From an uncultured Clostridia bacterium (GTDB taxonomy: Bacteria > Bacillota > Clostridia > Christensenellales > Aristaeellaceae), in assembly GCA_937906775.1 (NCBI GenBank), contig CALCUD010000050.1:1-12117 (forward strand): a stretch of DNA of 12,117 bases, given 5' to 3'. The notes beneath the pieces are model-generated. The model made no database searches. It worked only from the letters and a program-made list of their open reading frames with translations, and had not been told where the DNA came from. Numbering within the stretch: the first letter of the stretch is position 1; each line of letters opens with the position of its first letter. Positions 1 through 7,615 of the stretch are shown one piece after another. The position numbers were made by a program, and so were the translations under genes.

Positions 1-2062
1 AATTCATAGATGAAAGCAGACTGATCACAGAACCGTCGTCACGGACAACATCTGCCTGCGTTTGGCTGTACCGTACAGAACGCAGCCACCAGCCAACGAT
101 GGAATCCACCGTTTCATGGGATGATTTGGGAAATCGGTCGTTCATTTTCTTTGCCGCATAAGCTGTCGGGCTGCAAAGGCGCGCGTCTTCGCTGTGCAAA
201 TAATTCTTCAGGTCCGAATAACTCAGCAGGAAGACTCTGTCCAGCGTATTTTTCCCGCTGTTAACCGTCTTTCCCCTCTCGGCGTCTTCCGTGTTGTCCA
301 GTGCCGTTACCAGCAATTGCGCCTGCTCGGCTCTTGAAAACGCGGTATTCAGGAATTCCTCATTCAACCAGGCGCGCAGGGTGCTTTTCTCCCACGTCGT
401 CGTGCCGCCATCCGTAAGGAAAGGCAGCAGATCCAATGCATAACGGCTGAGCAGAAGCGCCCGGTTTTCCCCGCGTCCGATCACCTGCCATTCGATGGGT
501 GTCCGGTCCTTCCCGCTTTCCGTTTGCGGCCAGGAACCGAAAGTGACGGTATTTCCGATGACATAATCCGCCGCGTTAACCTTGTACTCTTTTTCCGGTT
601 CGGGGGATTCCGGTCTCCGCGATCCGCCTTCCGGGCGGAATAAATCGGCATCTGTGTTGATATAGATGACCGGCCGGATCAGATTCATGCTGTAGGAAGC
701 ATGATCGCGCAAGGATTCCACTTCGCAGCCCCAGCTCACTTCTACGGTTTCATTGGATTTATAACCCGTATTCCTGAGCCAGTACGGCCAACCCATGCTA
801 TCCTCGATATCCGAAATGTCTCCTCCGGTTTTTCCGGTCCGGTCCAGCAGCATCGCTGTATATTTGGTCATAGCTGCCTGACGCGTCTCTTTGCTATCGA
901 AGTATGACTTTGCGTCCTGAGGCGTCAGCAGGGTCACCCGATCCTTTGTTTTCTCATCAGCGGCTGATTCCAGCAGAGCCGCCTGTTCATCCGCTGTGAA
1001 AGCCGTATTCAGAAAGGAATCATTCAACCAGGCTCTCAGCGAGCAGGTTTCCCAGGACGCGTTTTCGTCCGCGGTGTTGTATGGCTGCATATCCAGTTTG
1101 TATTGACTGATCAGCATGACGGAATCGCCAACACGGTCGAGTACCAGCCATTCGATCGGGGTTTTGTCCGTCCCTTCCTTCGTCTGCGGATAGGTTCCGA
1201 ATGTGATCCGGTTCCCCGGCGTAAAGCTGTCCGCGCTATAGATCCGGGAGATCTCATAAGCTGAACTGTCCGGAGAAGCGTCGATACCGTCTGCCGGGAC
1301 TTCCATCCCGGGTTTTTCCTCTCCTGTCCCGGACTCTTCCTCTCCCTCCCCGGACAGCGCGTCCAGCAGGTTCAGCCCGACCCAGCACACAGGACGCACT
1401 GAACCATAGCCGCTATGGACCAGATAATGCCCCACCGATCCGTCTGTACGGACGACCCGGGCGTTCCGATCCGCTGCCGGATCCGAAAGCCACCACCACC
1501 CGGTGGCTCTGCCCCCGGTGGTGTAATAACTGATACAGGCTCCCTGCTTTTCCGCATATTCGGTCGGAGCGCACATACGGTCCTTATCTTTGGAAAAGTA
1601 TTCCTGAACCTCGGCGCTGCTGAGCAAAAATACCTGATCCTGAAGAGGCTTCCCATCCGGGGCTGTGTTCAGAATACACATCTGCTCCGCGTCAGTGAAA
1701 GCCCTGGGGATAAACGAACTGTTCAGCCATGTACGCAGCGAGCAGGACTCCCATGTCACATCGGCCGGTTCGCTGTTATATTTCCGGCAGTCCAGTGCAT
1801 AATGACTGATCAACAGAGCTCTGTCGTCCTCTCGCGCGAGAACAATCCATTCGATCGGCGTACAGTCATTCCCCCCGCGGGTCTGCGGATAGGTGCCGAA
1901 CAACAGGGTATCACCCGCGGTAACTCCCTTATTCTGAGCAGAAGAGATCCCCTTCGCTTCATCTGTATTTCCGGACCCGGCACTTTCGGCACAGACCCCG
2001 GAAATTGTTATGACCAGGCAAATCACAATCAGAATGGAAACAATTCTACGTAACAGCCGCAT
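1..2062 (-). CDS. Secreted protein with three DUF6273-type domains (3' end outside window)
   Basis: The frame is open from an ATG at 2062 to the left edge: 687 codons with no stop, so the C-terminus is missing. A GGAGGAG ribosome binding site lies about 10 nt upstream. Residues 1-25 are a signal peptide (MRLLRR, a hydrophobic run, then VCA before the cut). Three similar modules follow at about 48-231, 280-472 and 503-687+. Each has F-G-(T/S)-(Y/W)-P-Q-T near its start, then T-P-I-E-W, then W-E-(S/T/K)-(C/S)-(S/T)-L-R-(T/A)-W-L-N and an A-F-(T/S) block, matching the DUF6273 family of clostridial secreted proteins. Modules 1 and 3 keep a G-W-W-(W)-L-(S/R)-S-like segment near their ends, module 2 a variant (W-P-Y-W-L-R). 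An acidic linker (239-275) separates modules 1 and 2. The function of DUF6273 is unknown; a cell-surface or sugar-binding role is only a guess. The gene lies 97 bp downstream of the RCC1-like gene, with no terminator or promoter visible between, so the two are probably cotranscribed. Confidence 0.85.
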   Translation of the reverse strand, partial: MRLLRRIVSILIVICLVITISGVCAESAGSGNTDEAKGISSAQNKGVTAGDTLLFGTYPQTRGGNDCTPIEWIVLAREDDRALLISHYALDCRKYNSEPADVTWESCSLRTWLNSSFIPRAFTDAEQMCILNTAPDGKPLQDQVFLLSSAEVQEYFSKDKDRMCAPTEYAEKQGACISYYTTGGRATGWWWLSDPAADRNARVVRTDGSVGHYLVHSGYGSVRPVCWVGLNLLDALSGEGEEESGTGEEKPGMEVPADGIDASPDSSAYEISRIYSADSFTPGNRITFGTYPQTKEGTDKTPIEWLVLDRVGDSVMLISQYKLDMQPYNTADENASWETCSLRAWLNDSFLNTAFTADEQAALLESAADEKTKDRVTLLTPQDAKSYFDSKETRQAAMTKYTAMLLDRTGKTGGDISDIEDSMGWPYWLRNTGYKSNETVEVSWGCEVESLRDHASYSMNLIRPVIYINTDADLFRPEGGSRRPESPEPEKEYKVNAADYVIGNTVTFGSWPQTESGKDRTPIEWQVIGRGENRALLLSRYALDLLPFLTDGGTTTWEKSTLRAWLNEEFLNTAFSRAEQAQLLVTALDNTEDAERGKTVNSGKNTLDRVFLLSYSDLKNYLHSEDARLCSPTAYAAKKMNDRFPKSSHETVDSIVGWWLRSVRYSQTQADVVRDDGSVISLLSSMN

Positions 2063-2159
2063 CGTCAAGTGTCTCCTCCCTGTCCGCGTTCTCTCCGCCT
2101 GCCGGTGTGTTCAGCAACGGATGTCCGTCCTTCTCCTGCCGGAGCAATCAAATAAAATG

Positions 2160-3635
2160 TTAGTCATCTGCAGAAACAGGACTGTATTTTCCGGTATTGA
2201 TATAACTGTTCATATACGTCTTCAGAGGGATCTCGTAAACCATCAGATCATCATACTTATTCGCGAATACCCCCGTTCCGGCTTCCAGTCCGTACAGGCG
2301 TCCTTCTTCATCCGAAAAAAGTGCAGTATTTGAAAAGGGAGGCCGGGTAATTTTCTGCAGATCCCCGGCAGTATAAGAGCACGGGTACAGATCGGTAAAA
2401 TCTCCGTTTTTTGCCAGATATAATGTCCCATCCAGCATCCCTACGTACAGATCGCCTTCATTCATTTTGAAAGGATTGCTGAACGGATCCGTGACGTAGT
2501 CCACATTTTCCAGACAGAAAACAGGCTCTACAACCGGATTCTTTGCCGATGTTTTTGTCCGGTCATAAGTGTAAAGCTTGTGATCTTCCGTAACGAAAAA
2601 ACGATAATCAAAGATTTTGATCGCGCCGACTCCCTGCATGACCTTTGTGATCGCTGAAGCCGGTTTCTTTCTCTTAAATCCCAGCAGGAGCGAACCGTTC
2701 TGCCAGTTCCATATAGAACCGTCCGAATCGGTCACATACATTTCACTGGACTGATCGTGGAACAAGCCCATCTGATAGTTTTGGATCTGCATTGCATTAT
2801 CAAGAATCTGTGTCGGTTTCTTAACGGCCGCTCCTTTGCAGTTGCCCAGATAGGCGTAGGATTTATTCAGTCCCCAGGCCCATAATGAATGATCGTCTTT
2901 TCCGACATACATTTGGTTATTCATGGAAAAAAGCCATTGGACGTTCTCCGTCACCAGCGTGGGTTCTTTTACTTTTTTCTTGCCTGTACCCATACAGTTG
3001 TTTTTATCTTCGCCCACCACCCATAAAGAACCGTCCGGTTTCCATAAGTACCAGTAAGTTCCCATGGGAATCAGTTCGGTACCTTCTTCCACATCCATCA
3101 CATACTCCGTCTTTGCACCGATCGGAACGGTTCGGATGATCTCGACCAGGGTAAAAGAACATAAACGGTTATCCGCGTCGATAAAATATCCGTCAGGATA
3201 AATATTATCAAGGGAGATCAGTTTCCTGATTCCCGATGCAATTTTGAAAGGAGGCAAATAATGATCCTCAGCGAGCGTGCCATAGTGATACTCATAATAA
3301 TTTCCTGTCCTCGCATAATCTGCTTCATTGACATATTGCCATGCCATGAAATCGCCGTTTTCGTCTGTGTAGTAAATCATATATGAATCGGTACCGAGAA
3401 GTTCACTGACATTTCGGGCCATCACGATCGGGGTGGCTGATCCGCCGGTATGCTCACCAGTGGAAGAATAAGGAGCTCCCCATACAAACAAAGTACCGTC
3501 TTCCGTCAGGACAAACATGACATCATGCCTTGCACACATGATCTGTTTCACGCGCAAATCTCTCTCCGCCAGCGCGGGAGCGCTGATCATGAAACATAAC
3601 ATGAGCGCGATTAACCCTGAAATCCATCTTTTCAT
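2160..3635 (-). CDS. Secreted RCC1-like repeat (beta-propeller) protein
   Basis: This is a 491-residue protein starting at ATG 3635, with GGAGG 8 nt upstream. Residues 1-23 form a signal peptide ending in A-L-A. The rest repeats about every 45-50 residues a pattern of acidic residue, G or N, then L-(F/W/Y)-x-(W/V/Y). Examples are DGTLFVWG (46-53), NGDFMAWQY (93-101), DNRLCSF (155-161), DGSLWVVG (201-208), DHSLWAWG (248-255), DGSIWNW (305-311), DHKLYTY (351-357), DGTLYLA (402-408) and EGRLYGL (444-450). This is the signature of RCC1/BLIP-II-type propeller repeats, here rather degenerate. Bacterial members are secreted or surface proteins that bind other proteins. No catalytic motif, anchor or membrane segment is seen, so it is predicted to be exported and soluble. 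It is the first gene of a likely two-gene operon with the DUF6273 protein. Family call is good; the role is unknown. Confidence 0.83.
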   Translation of the reverse strand: MKRWISGLIALMLCFMISAPALAERDLRVKQIMCARHDVMFVLTEDGTLFVWGAPYSSTGEHTGGSATPIVMARNVSELLGTDSYMIYYTDENGDFMAWQYVNEADYARTGNYYEYHYGTLAEDHYLPPFKIASGIRKLISLDNIYPDGYFIDADNRLCSFTLVEIIRTVPIGAKTEYVMDVEEGTELIPMGTYWYLWKPDGSLWVVGEDKNNCMGTGKKKVKEPTLVTENVQWLFSMNNQMYVGKDDHSLWAWGLNKSYAYLGNCKGAAVKKPTQILDNAMQIQNYQMGLFHDQSSEMYVTDSDGSIWNWQNGSLLLGFKRKKPASAITKVMQGVGAIKIFDYRFFVTEDHKLYTYDRTKTSAKNPVVEPVFCLENVDYVTDPFSNPFKMNEGDLYVGMLDGTLYLAKNGDFTDLYPCSYTAGDLQKITRPPFSNTALFSDEEGRLYGLEAGTGVFANKYDDLMVYEIPLKTYMNSYINTGKYSPVSADD

Positions 3636-3806
3636 CCGTTTTTCCTCCGATTGGCTCCTGCGGGAGCCGTTTCATCATTTGTTTTCCGGAATGACATTCG
3701 ATACATCTTTTACGCCGTTTCATTCTATTTCAACGACTCGGCAAAAATGACAATTGAACCCCGAAAACTGTATTTTTCTCAAACACACCCGGATATCTGA
3801 AATGTA

Positions 3807-3878
3807 GTTCCATGATATGAACATCTTACATGATTTGTTCAGAAATGACAATATGAACCTGTATATTTACCATGTTCA
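3807..3878. repeat. Array of alternating GTTC/GAAC half-sites, candidate operator
   Basis: Half-sites GTTC (3807), GAAC (3819), GTTC (3837), GAAC (3855) and GTTC (3874) alternate in orientation, with starts 12, 18, 18 and 19 bp apart. The best pair is a perfect inverted repeat, TGAACA (3818-3823) and TGTTCA (3836-3841), separated by 12 bp. Around 0.5 such tetramers would be expected by chance in this length. The array lies on the candidate promoter of the minus-strand secreted genes. The spacing differs from a Gram-positive LexA box (GAAC-N4-GTTC). Binding of a regulator is inferred, not shown. Confidence 0.35.
3823..3851 (-). promoter_or_regulatory. Candidate promoter of the RCC1-like/DUF6273 operon
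   Basis: On the minus strand TTGTCA (3846-3851) and TAAGAT (3823-3828) are 17 bp apart. The match is 5 of 6 for the -35 and 4 of 6 for the -10. It would give a leader of about 180 nt. A nearer alternative, TTGAGA with an 18-bp spacer and TTCAAT, ends at about 3752. The choice is uncertain. Confidence 0.4.
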
Positions 3879-4159
3879 CGGTCACAATGGTACATACTGT
3901 ACAGCCTGATTGGTTTCTGATCATACTGATCCATAAAGTCCGTATATCGGGGCTCAGCCGGATGAGGAAAATTCAATGAAGCACATCTGATGATCCTGTG
4001 TCAAAGCGGATTGTAAAAAACACATAAAAGGCACTCCCGCTTCTGCCGGGGTTGTCAGCGGGAACCGTCCGCCCCGATTGCCGTATGATTCCACTCCAGC
4101 CGTTGATTTGCCCGCGTTGCATGAGAACCGTCACCGTGAAACCCGCGGCGACGCCCACA

Positions 4160-4179
4160 ATCGTTCTTGCAAAAACGAT
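4160..4179. repeat. Inverted repeat over the -35 element of the SH3-like gene
   Basis: ATCGTT (4160-4165) and AACGAT (4174-4179) form a perfect 6-bp inverted repeat with an 8-bp centre that contains the -35 hexamer TTGCAA. The position would suit a repressor site; no regulator is identified. Confidence 0.3.
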
Positions 4180-4195
4180 CCGCGGATAGTACAAT
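4167..4195 (+). promoter_or_regulatory. Promoter of the SH3-like gene
   Basis: TTGCAA (4167-4172) and TACAAT (4190-4195) are separated by exactly 17 bp, a good sigma-A pattern. It would give a leader of about 40 nt before ATG 4242. Confidence 0.7.
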
Positions 4196-4241
4196 CATCC
4201 CATAGGATGTTCAATCAAAAATAAACAGGAGGACGCGTGCT

Positions 4242-4877
4242 ATGAAAAGGAATCCGGTCAAAAAAATGTTCGTGCTGGTAACTGTACTCGTGATGTGTCT
4301 GGGGCTGTACCTTCCGGCCAGCGCCGGGACTTCCATGGGGAGCGGCAGATCTTCCTACAGCAGTGATCTGTATTCTCAGCTGTACTCCCTGCCGCCGTTC
4401 AAGTTTTCGATCCACAAAAACGGAATCGGCAATTACGGAACCTGCCCGGTTTATACCGCGCCGTCATACAGTTCCTTCCGCTGCGCGAACGGACAGGCCG
4501 CGTGCAGCACCTATACAAAAATGGATGAAGCCGGATTTGTGTCCGGATGGCTTCTGGTCCGGTATGAAACGAACAACGGCAGCGTCCGCGTCGGCTATAT
4601 CCCGCCTGAATATGTACGGGGGTTCTCATCCGGTATGTATCCGCATTTCGGCTACATTCCGGCCCGGGCGGGAAGCACCATTTATGTAACGGATGACCCG
4701 ATGAGACATGCCAACAACTTCGCGTGGCTGGATCCCGGTGAACAGTTCCATATTTTGAGCAAATACGATTACTACTCCAAGGACGGTCTGCAGTGGTGGT
4801 ATATCGAATGTTATGTGGACGGACAGCTGGCGAACGGATTCATTGAAATGAATTCCAATTTCACTCCAGGATACTGA
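4242..4877 (+). CDS. Small secreted SH3-like domain protein
   Basis: This is a 211-residue protein. The start ATG 4242 has AGGAGG at 4227-4232, 9 nt upstream. Residues 1-28 form a signal peptide: K-rich start, hydrophobic core V-L-V-T-V-L-V-M, then P-A-S-A-G. The mature part has two SH3b-like segments. The first, about 66-128, has CPVYTAPS at its start, G-W-L-L-V-R-Y in the middle and V-G-Y-I-P-P-E-Y-V at its end. The second, about 136-203, has I-Y-V-T-D-D-P, a W-L-D-P-G-E turn, W-W-Y-I-E-C and an F-I-E end. Bacterial SH3b domains usually bind peptidoglycan or peptides. No catalytic domain or anchor is attached, so this is probably an extracellular binding or accessory protein. Cysteines at 68, 81, 88 and 190 could form disulfides. 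It is monocistronic, between its own promoter and terminator. The fold call is moderate and a specific function is not known. Confidence 0.78.
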   Translation: MKRNPVKKMFVLVTVLVMCLGLYLPASAGTSMGSGRSSYSSDLYSQLYSLPPFKFSIHKNGIGNYGTCPVYTAPSYSSFRCANGQAACSTYTKMDEAGFVSGWLLVRYETNNGSVRVGYIPPEYVRGFSSGMYPHFGYIPARAGSTIYVTDDPMRHANNFAWLDPGEQFHILSKYDYYSKDGLQWWYIECYVDGQLANGFIEMNSNFTPGY

Positions 4878-4910
4878 CAGAGACGGTTGATCAACAGATC
4901 TGTATTCCCC

Positions 4911-4943
4911 GGATCGGCAATGAAAATTGCCGATCCTTTTTTT
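4911..4943 (+). terminator. Rho-independent terminator of the SH3-like gene
   Basis: A perfect 10-bp stem, GGATCGGCAA (4911-4920) with TTGCCGATCC (4927-4936), has a 6-nt loop and is followed by seven T (4937-4943). It lies 34 nt after the stop codon. Confidence 0.93.
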
Positions 4944-4966
4944 CGTGTCACCGGGGACCTCCGCGC

Positions 4967-4996
4967 TTGCCTCCGCGTGCCTGTATCGTGTATAAT
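4967..4996 (+). promoter_or_regulatory. Promoter of the YitT-family gene
   Basis: TTGCCT (4967-4972) and a perfect TATAAT (4991-4996) have an 18-bp spacer. Transcription would begin at about 5003, so only starts after this point can be used. This rules out the longer reading frame that begins at 4887, before the terminator's own stem. Confidence 0.78.
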
Positions 4997-5018
4997 CCCT
5001 GTGACAGGAGTTGATCCA

Positions 5019-5891
5019 TTGCAAAAGAGAATGATCCATCACACCCGGAACAAAAAAAATGAAACCGTCGCCGCGTATCTTCAGATTGTCATCGGATGTA
5101 TCCTGGGAGGCGCTGCCTACCCCTTGTTTCTGACGCCCGGAAATATCGCCCCCGGCGGACTCACGGGAATCGCCATGGTCATCAACTATCTTTTTCACTG
5201 GCCGGTCGGCACCGTGACACTGATCCTGAATGTTCCTCTTTTTGTCTTCGGCTGGAAATTCATGGGAAAGCGCTTTGTCCTGCGCACCCTGATCGCCACG
5301 GTTCTCTTTTCCCTGCTGATCGACCTGCTGCCCCTGAGACCGCTTACGGAGGATCCTCTGCTCAGCGCGGTCTTCGGCGGCGTCCTGTTGGGGATCGGTC
5401 TGGGGCTGATCCTGCGCGGCGAAGCAACGACCGGCGGAACGGATATGCTGGCCCGGATGATCCACCGATCCGTTCCCGCCGTTTCCACAGGCATGTTCCT
5501 GATGGCCCTGGACTGCGCGGTGGTCATTGTCGCGGCTGTGGTCATCGGGATTACCCAGGCGTTATACGCCATCATCTGTATCTTTATATCCTCCAAAGTG
5601 ATCGACGCGGTCATGATCGGTTTCACAGGCAACAAGGCGTGCTTCATCATCTCTGACCGGAACGACGTTATCATGAACCGTATTCTGACGGAGCTGGAGC
5701 GGGGCGTGACCAGACTGAGCTCCAGCGGCGGCTATACCGGAACGGAAAGGCCGACCCTGCTCTGCGTGGTCAGCCGTATGGAAGTCACCGCGGTCAAGAA
5801 TGTGGTCCGTGAAGAAGACGAAAACGCCTTCATGATCGTTGTTGACGCCCATGAGGCGATCGGAGACGGTTTCTCCGGATATCAGGACTGA
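5019..5891 (+). CDS. YitT-family membrane protein (DUF161 plus DUF2179)
   Basis: This is a 290-residue integral membrane protein. I choose the TTG at 5019 because AGGAG (5006-5010) lies 8 nt upstream and the promoter lies just before; the first ATG (5031) is 20 nt from that site. The frame extends back to 4887, but that part precedes the promoter. Residues 18-200 hold about five hydrophobic segments, with the family's N-I-A-P-G-G-L-T-G motif at 42-50 and R-G-E-A-T-T-G-G-T-D-M-L-A at 133-145. The C-terminal cytoplasmic domain, about 207-285 (DUF2179), has the typical R-G-V-T, G-G-Y-T-G, L-L-C-V-V and F-M-I-V-V-D-A run. The length matches the usual 280-290. YitT proteins are common in Firmicutes, but their substrate is not established. 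The gene is a single unit, convergent with the amidase. Confidence 0.93.
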   Translation: MQKRMIHHTRNKKNETVAAYLQIVIGCILGGAAYPLFLTPGNIAPGGLTGIAMVINYLFHWPVGTVTLILNVPLFVFGWKFMGKRFVLRTLIATVLFSLLIDLLPLRPLTEDPLLSAVFGGVLLGIGLGLILRGEATTGGTDMLARMIHRSVPAVSTGMFLMALDCAVVIVAAVVIGITQALYAIICIFISSKVIDAVMIGFTGNKACFIISDRNDVIMNRILTELERGVTRLSSSGGYTGTERPTLLCVVSRMEVTAVKNVVREEDENAFMIVVDAHEAIGDGFSGYQD

Positions 5892-5900
5892 CGCGGAATT

Positions 5901-5924
5901 CCGGAGACTGTCCGTGTCTTCCGG
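5901..5924 (+). other. Bulged stem-loop after the YitT-family gene
   Basis: CCGGAGAC (5901-5908) can pair with GTCTTCCGG (5916-5924), leaving one bulged T. It begins 9 nt after the stop codon but has only GTTTC after it, so it would be a weak terminator at best. No better one is seen before the facing amidase. Confidence 0.3.
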
Positions 5925-5934
5925 GTTTCGCGGT

Positions 5935-5952
5935 TATAAATCGCGATTTATA
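5935..5952. repeat. 18-bp perfect palindrome between convergent genes
   Basis: TATAAATCGCGATTTATA is fully self-complementary with no central loop. It lies between two convergent genes, 44 bp after the YitT-family stop. It could be a protein-binding site or part of a weak two-way terminator. Another small palindrome, CTCAATG-C-CATTGAG, is at 6043-6057, 22 bp beyond the amidase stop. Confidence 0.4.
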
Positions 5953-6078
5953 TTGGGATCATTTGTTACATGTTTATTAATCTTTCATGTGCTGGAACAC
6001 TTGATTTTTCTATGTTTCAGACATCTGCGTCAAGTTTGGAAACTCAATGCCATTGAGAACCGTCTCTATGTGCTTTGA

Positions 6079-7488
6079 TTACCGGGTAAATGCGTCTGTC
6101 AGTTTTGGCAGAGGGATCGGGTCCCCATACCGCTCGATTTCTTTTCCGGCGGCCAAAAGTTTCCGCATGTCCGTACCGAAAAGAATCACACTGCGCGGGA
6201 GCCCGTTTTCCGCCGCCACCGTGAAGGGAAAGGACAGCGATGGTAGTCCCGCGAAATGCATGATGCAGGTCGGGCCGGTCATAACACAGCAATCAAAGCC
6301 GGCAAGTTCTTCAGTAAGCCGTTTGTGCTCCTGATTCATCTCTGACTGAATATCTTCGATTGCATGAGTGTTCTCAGAGTCGTATTCATATTCCAAAGAT
6401 CTCTCCAGAAATCTGGTGCCATAAGGAGCCAGTTTTTCCGGATCTTTCCGGTATGTCTCCAGGATTGCTTCCGGTGTTATTTTTCCCGTTGCACTGCCCT
6501 TGTGGTTCTTCAAATATTCCCGAAGTTCCATGGAAAAACGTCTCAAACCAATTTCCTGCAGTTTGAATGTATTCCTGCCCGGTTGCGTGGTGAATGACCA
6601 GCCGCCAGCTTTCATGCGGTCAAAAAGCATCTCGTAGCGCGCCAACTGCGCTTCGGATACATACTCACGGTTGAACATCCATACGGCAAGGGATTTCCGG
6701 AGAGAGGCGCTCCGCGTTATGTCCGTTTCCGAAGGAACTGAAAGACCTTGTGAAACGACAGGCTCCGAAACGGGTGTAATTGCCAGACGTTCAGCTACAA
6801 ACAGCATGTCTGCCATGTCACGGGTAAAGAATCCAAACTCATCAAGAGCAGATGTGATCGGTATCACGCCTGCCGTGGGAATCGTACCGACAGCGGGCTT
6901 GAAGCCAACTACACCGTTATCTGTAGCACAAGCTACCACGGAGAAGGAAGTGTCCGTACCGACTGCAAATGAGCACAACCGTGCGCTCATGGCTACCGCC
7001 GATCCACTGCTGGATCCACTGGGCGTATAGTTTTTATCATACGCGTTCACCACCTGACCACCCAGTGAACTGAATCCGCCGGGCATCCCATCGGTCAGGA
7101 AATTGGCAAACTCTGTCATATTGGTTTTGCCGAGAATAACCGCGCCTTTCCTGCGTAAAGTACGCACGAACGGGGCATCCGTATCGGCAATGTTATCCTT
7201 CAGCGCTACGCTTCCGGCAGTCGTAGGCATTCCTTTTACATCGATATTATCCTTCAGCAAAACACAAAGACCGTAAAGAGGGAGCCCCTCCGGAGCGCGA
7301 CGGTCCAGCTCACGCGCTTCATCAAGCGCTTCCGGATTCACTGCCATGACGCAGTTCAGCGCGTCGCGCATGCCGTATTTTACAATTCTTTCAAGATAGA
7401 ACCGGCACAGATCCTCGCACGAAATTTTCCGCGTTTGAAGCCCGGTGTACAACTCACTGAGACTTAATGAAAGAATGGACGAAATCAT
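6079..7488 (-). CDS. Amidase-signature family hydrolase
   Basis: This is a 469-residue enzyme starting at ATG 7488, with a modest GAGG 6 nt upstream. It belongs to the amidase-signature family, which hydrolyses C-N amide bonds with a Ser-cisSer-Lys triad. By alignment in mind with fatty acid amide hydrolase, the lysine is K79 in V-L-L-K-D-N-I-D-V, the cis-serine S159 in S-G-S-S-S-G-S-A and the nucleophile S183 in G-T-D-T-S-F-S-V-V. The K-T-N-M-T-E-F block (121-127) and G-V-V-G-F-K-P (192-198) are also typical. The usual G-G-S-I-R-x-P around the nucleophile is replaced by S-F-S-V-V-A-C, so the two oxyanion-hole glycines and the arginine are absent. The substrate cannot be told; it is not obviously the GatA subunit, since no gatB or gatC is adjacent and this motif differs. 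No signal peptide, so it is cytoplasmic. It is transcribed from its own promoter. Confidence 0.92.
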   Translation of the reverse strand: MISSILSLSLSELYTGLQTRKISCEDLCRFYLERIVKYGMRDALNCVMAVNPEALDEARELDRRAPEGLPLYGLCVLLKDNIDVKGMPTTAGSVALKDNIADTDAPFVRTLRRKGAVILGKTNMTEFANFLTDGMPGGFSSLGGQVVNAYDKNYTPSGSSSGSAVAMSARLCSFAVGTDTSFSVVACATDNGVVGFKPAVGTIPTAGVIPITSALDEFGFFTRDMADMLFVAERLAITPVSEPVVSQGLSVPSETDITRSASLRKSLAVWMFNREYVSEAQLARYEMLFDRMKAGGWSFTTQPGRNTFKLQEIGLRRFSMELREYLKNHKGSATGKITPEAILETYRKDPEKLAPYGTRFLERSLEYEYDSENTHAIEDIQSEMNQEHKRLTEELAGFDCCVMTGPTCIMHFAGLPSLSFPFTVAAENGLPRSVILFGTDMRKLLAAGKEIERYGDPIPLPKLTDAFTR

Positions 7489-7579
7489 AGAAACCTCGCA
7501 ACGAATCAGTCATTACAACAATAATGATCAGTTTTTGTTTCTCATCCGGAGAATTATTTTCTCTGGCTGCTCCCGGCAT
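7454..7579 (-). CDS. Possible 41-codon upstream ORF overlapping the amidase start
   Basis: In the amidase leader an ATG at 7579 follows AAGGTG with 9 nt spacing. The frame of 41 codons starts M-P-G-A-A-R-E-N-N and ends at 7454, overlapping the first 35 nt of the amidase gene in another frame. It has a short hydrophobic piece (L-I-I-I-V-V-M). It could couple or damp amidase translation, or could be chance. The protein itself is not recognised. Confidence 0.2.
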   Translation of the reverse strand: MPGAARENNSPDEKQKLIIIVVMTDSLRGFYDFVHSFIKSQ

Positions 7580-7615
7580 ATAATTGTTCACCTTATTTGC
7601 TTTGATAACAATTTC

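Larger units (their letters stand above)
3636..4241. other. 606-bp divergent intergenic region
   Basis: No credible gene is seen here. From left to right it holds a short hairpin in the leader of the RCC1-like gene (GGCTCC 3653-3658 with GGAGCC 3663-3668, just above the ribosome binding site), a repeated segment (3745-3759 and 3843-3857, AAATGACAAT then TGAAC), a cluster of GAAC/GTTC half-sites at 3807-3878, a GTACA-TAC-TGTAC palindrome (3890-3902), a 7-bp stem (TCCCGCT 4035-4041 with AGCGGGA 4057-4063) and the promoter of the SH3-like gene. The open frames inside it lack ribosome binding sites. Confidence 0.6.

Noticed and set aside
1415..2053. 212-codon plus-strand open frame
   Set aside because: Antisense to the DUF6273 gene, whose three conserved modules are clear on the minus strand.
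3807..3841. LexA (SOS) box
   Set aside because: The Gram-positive box needs GAAC and GTTC four bases apart; here the gaps are 8 to 15 bases.
3973..4194. 73-codon minus-strand frame with a short hydrophobic part
   Set aside because: TTG start without ribosome binding site, overlapping the promoter of the SH3-like gene; no family recognised.
4626..5465. 279-codon minus-strand open frame
   Set aside because: It lies against the SH3-like and YitT genes, crosses a terminator, and has low-complexity Q/D/R-rich content typical of a shadow frame.
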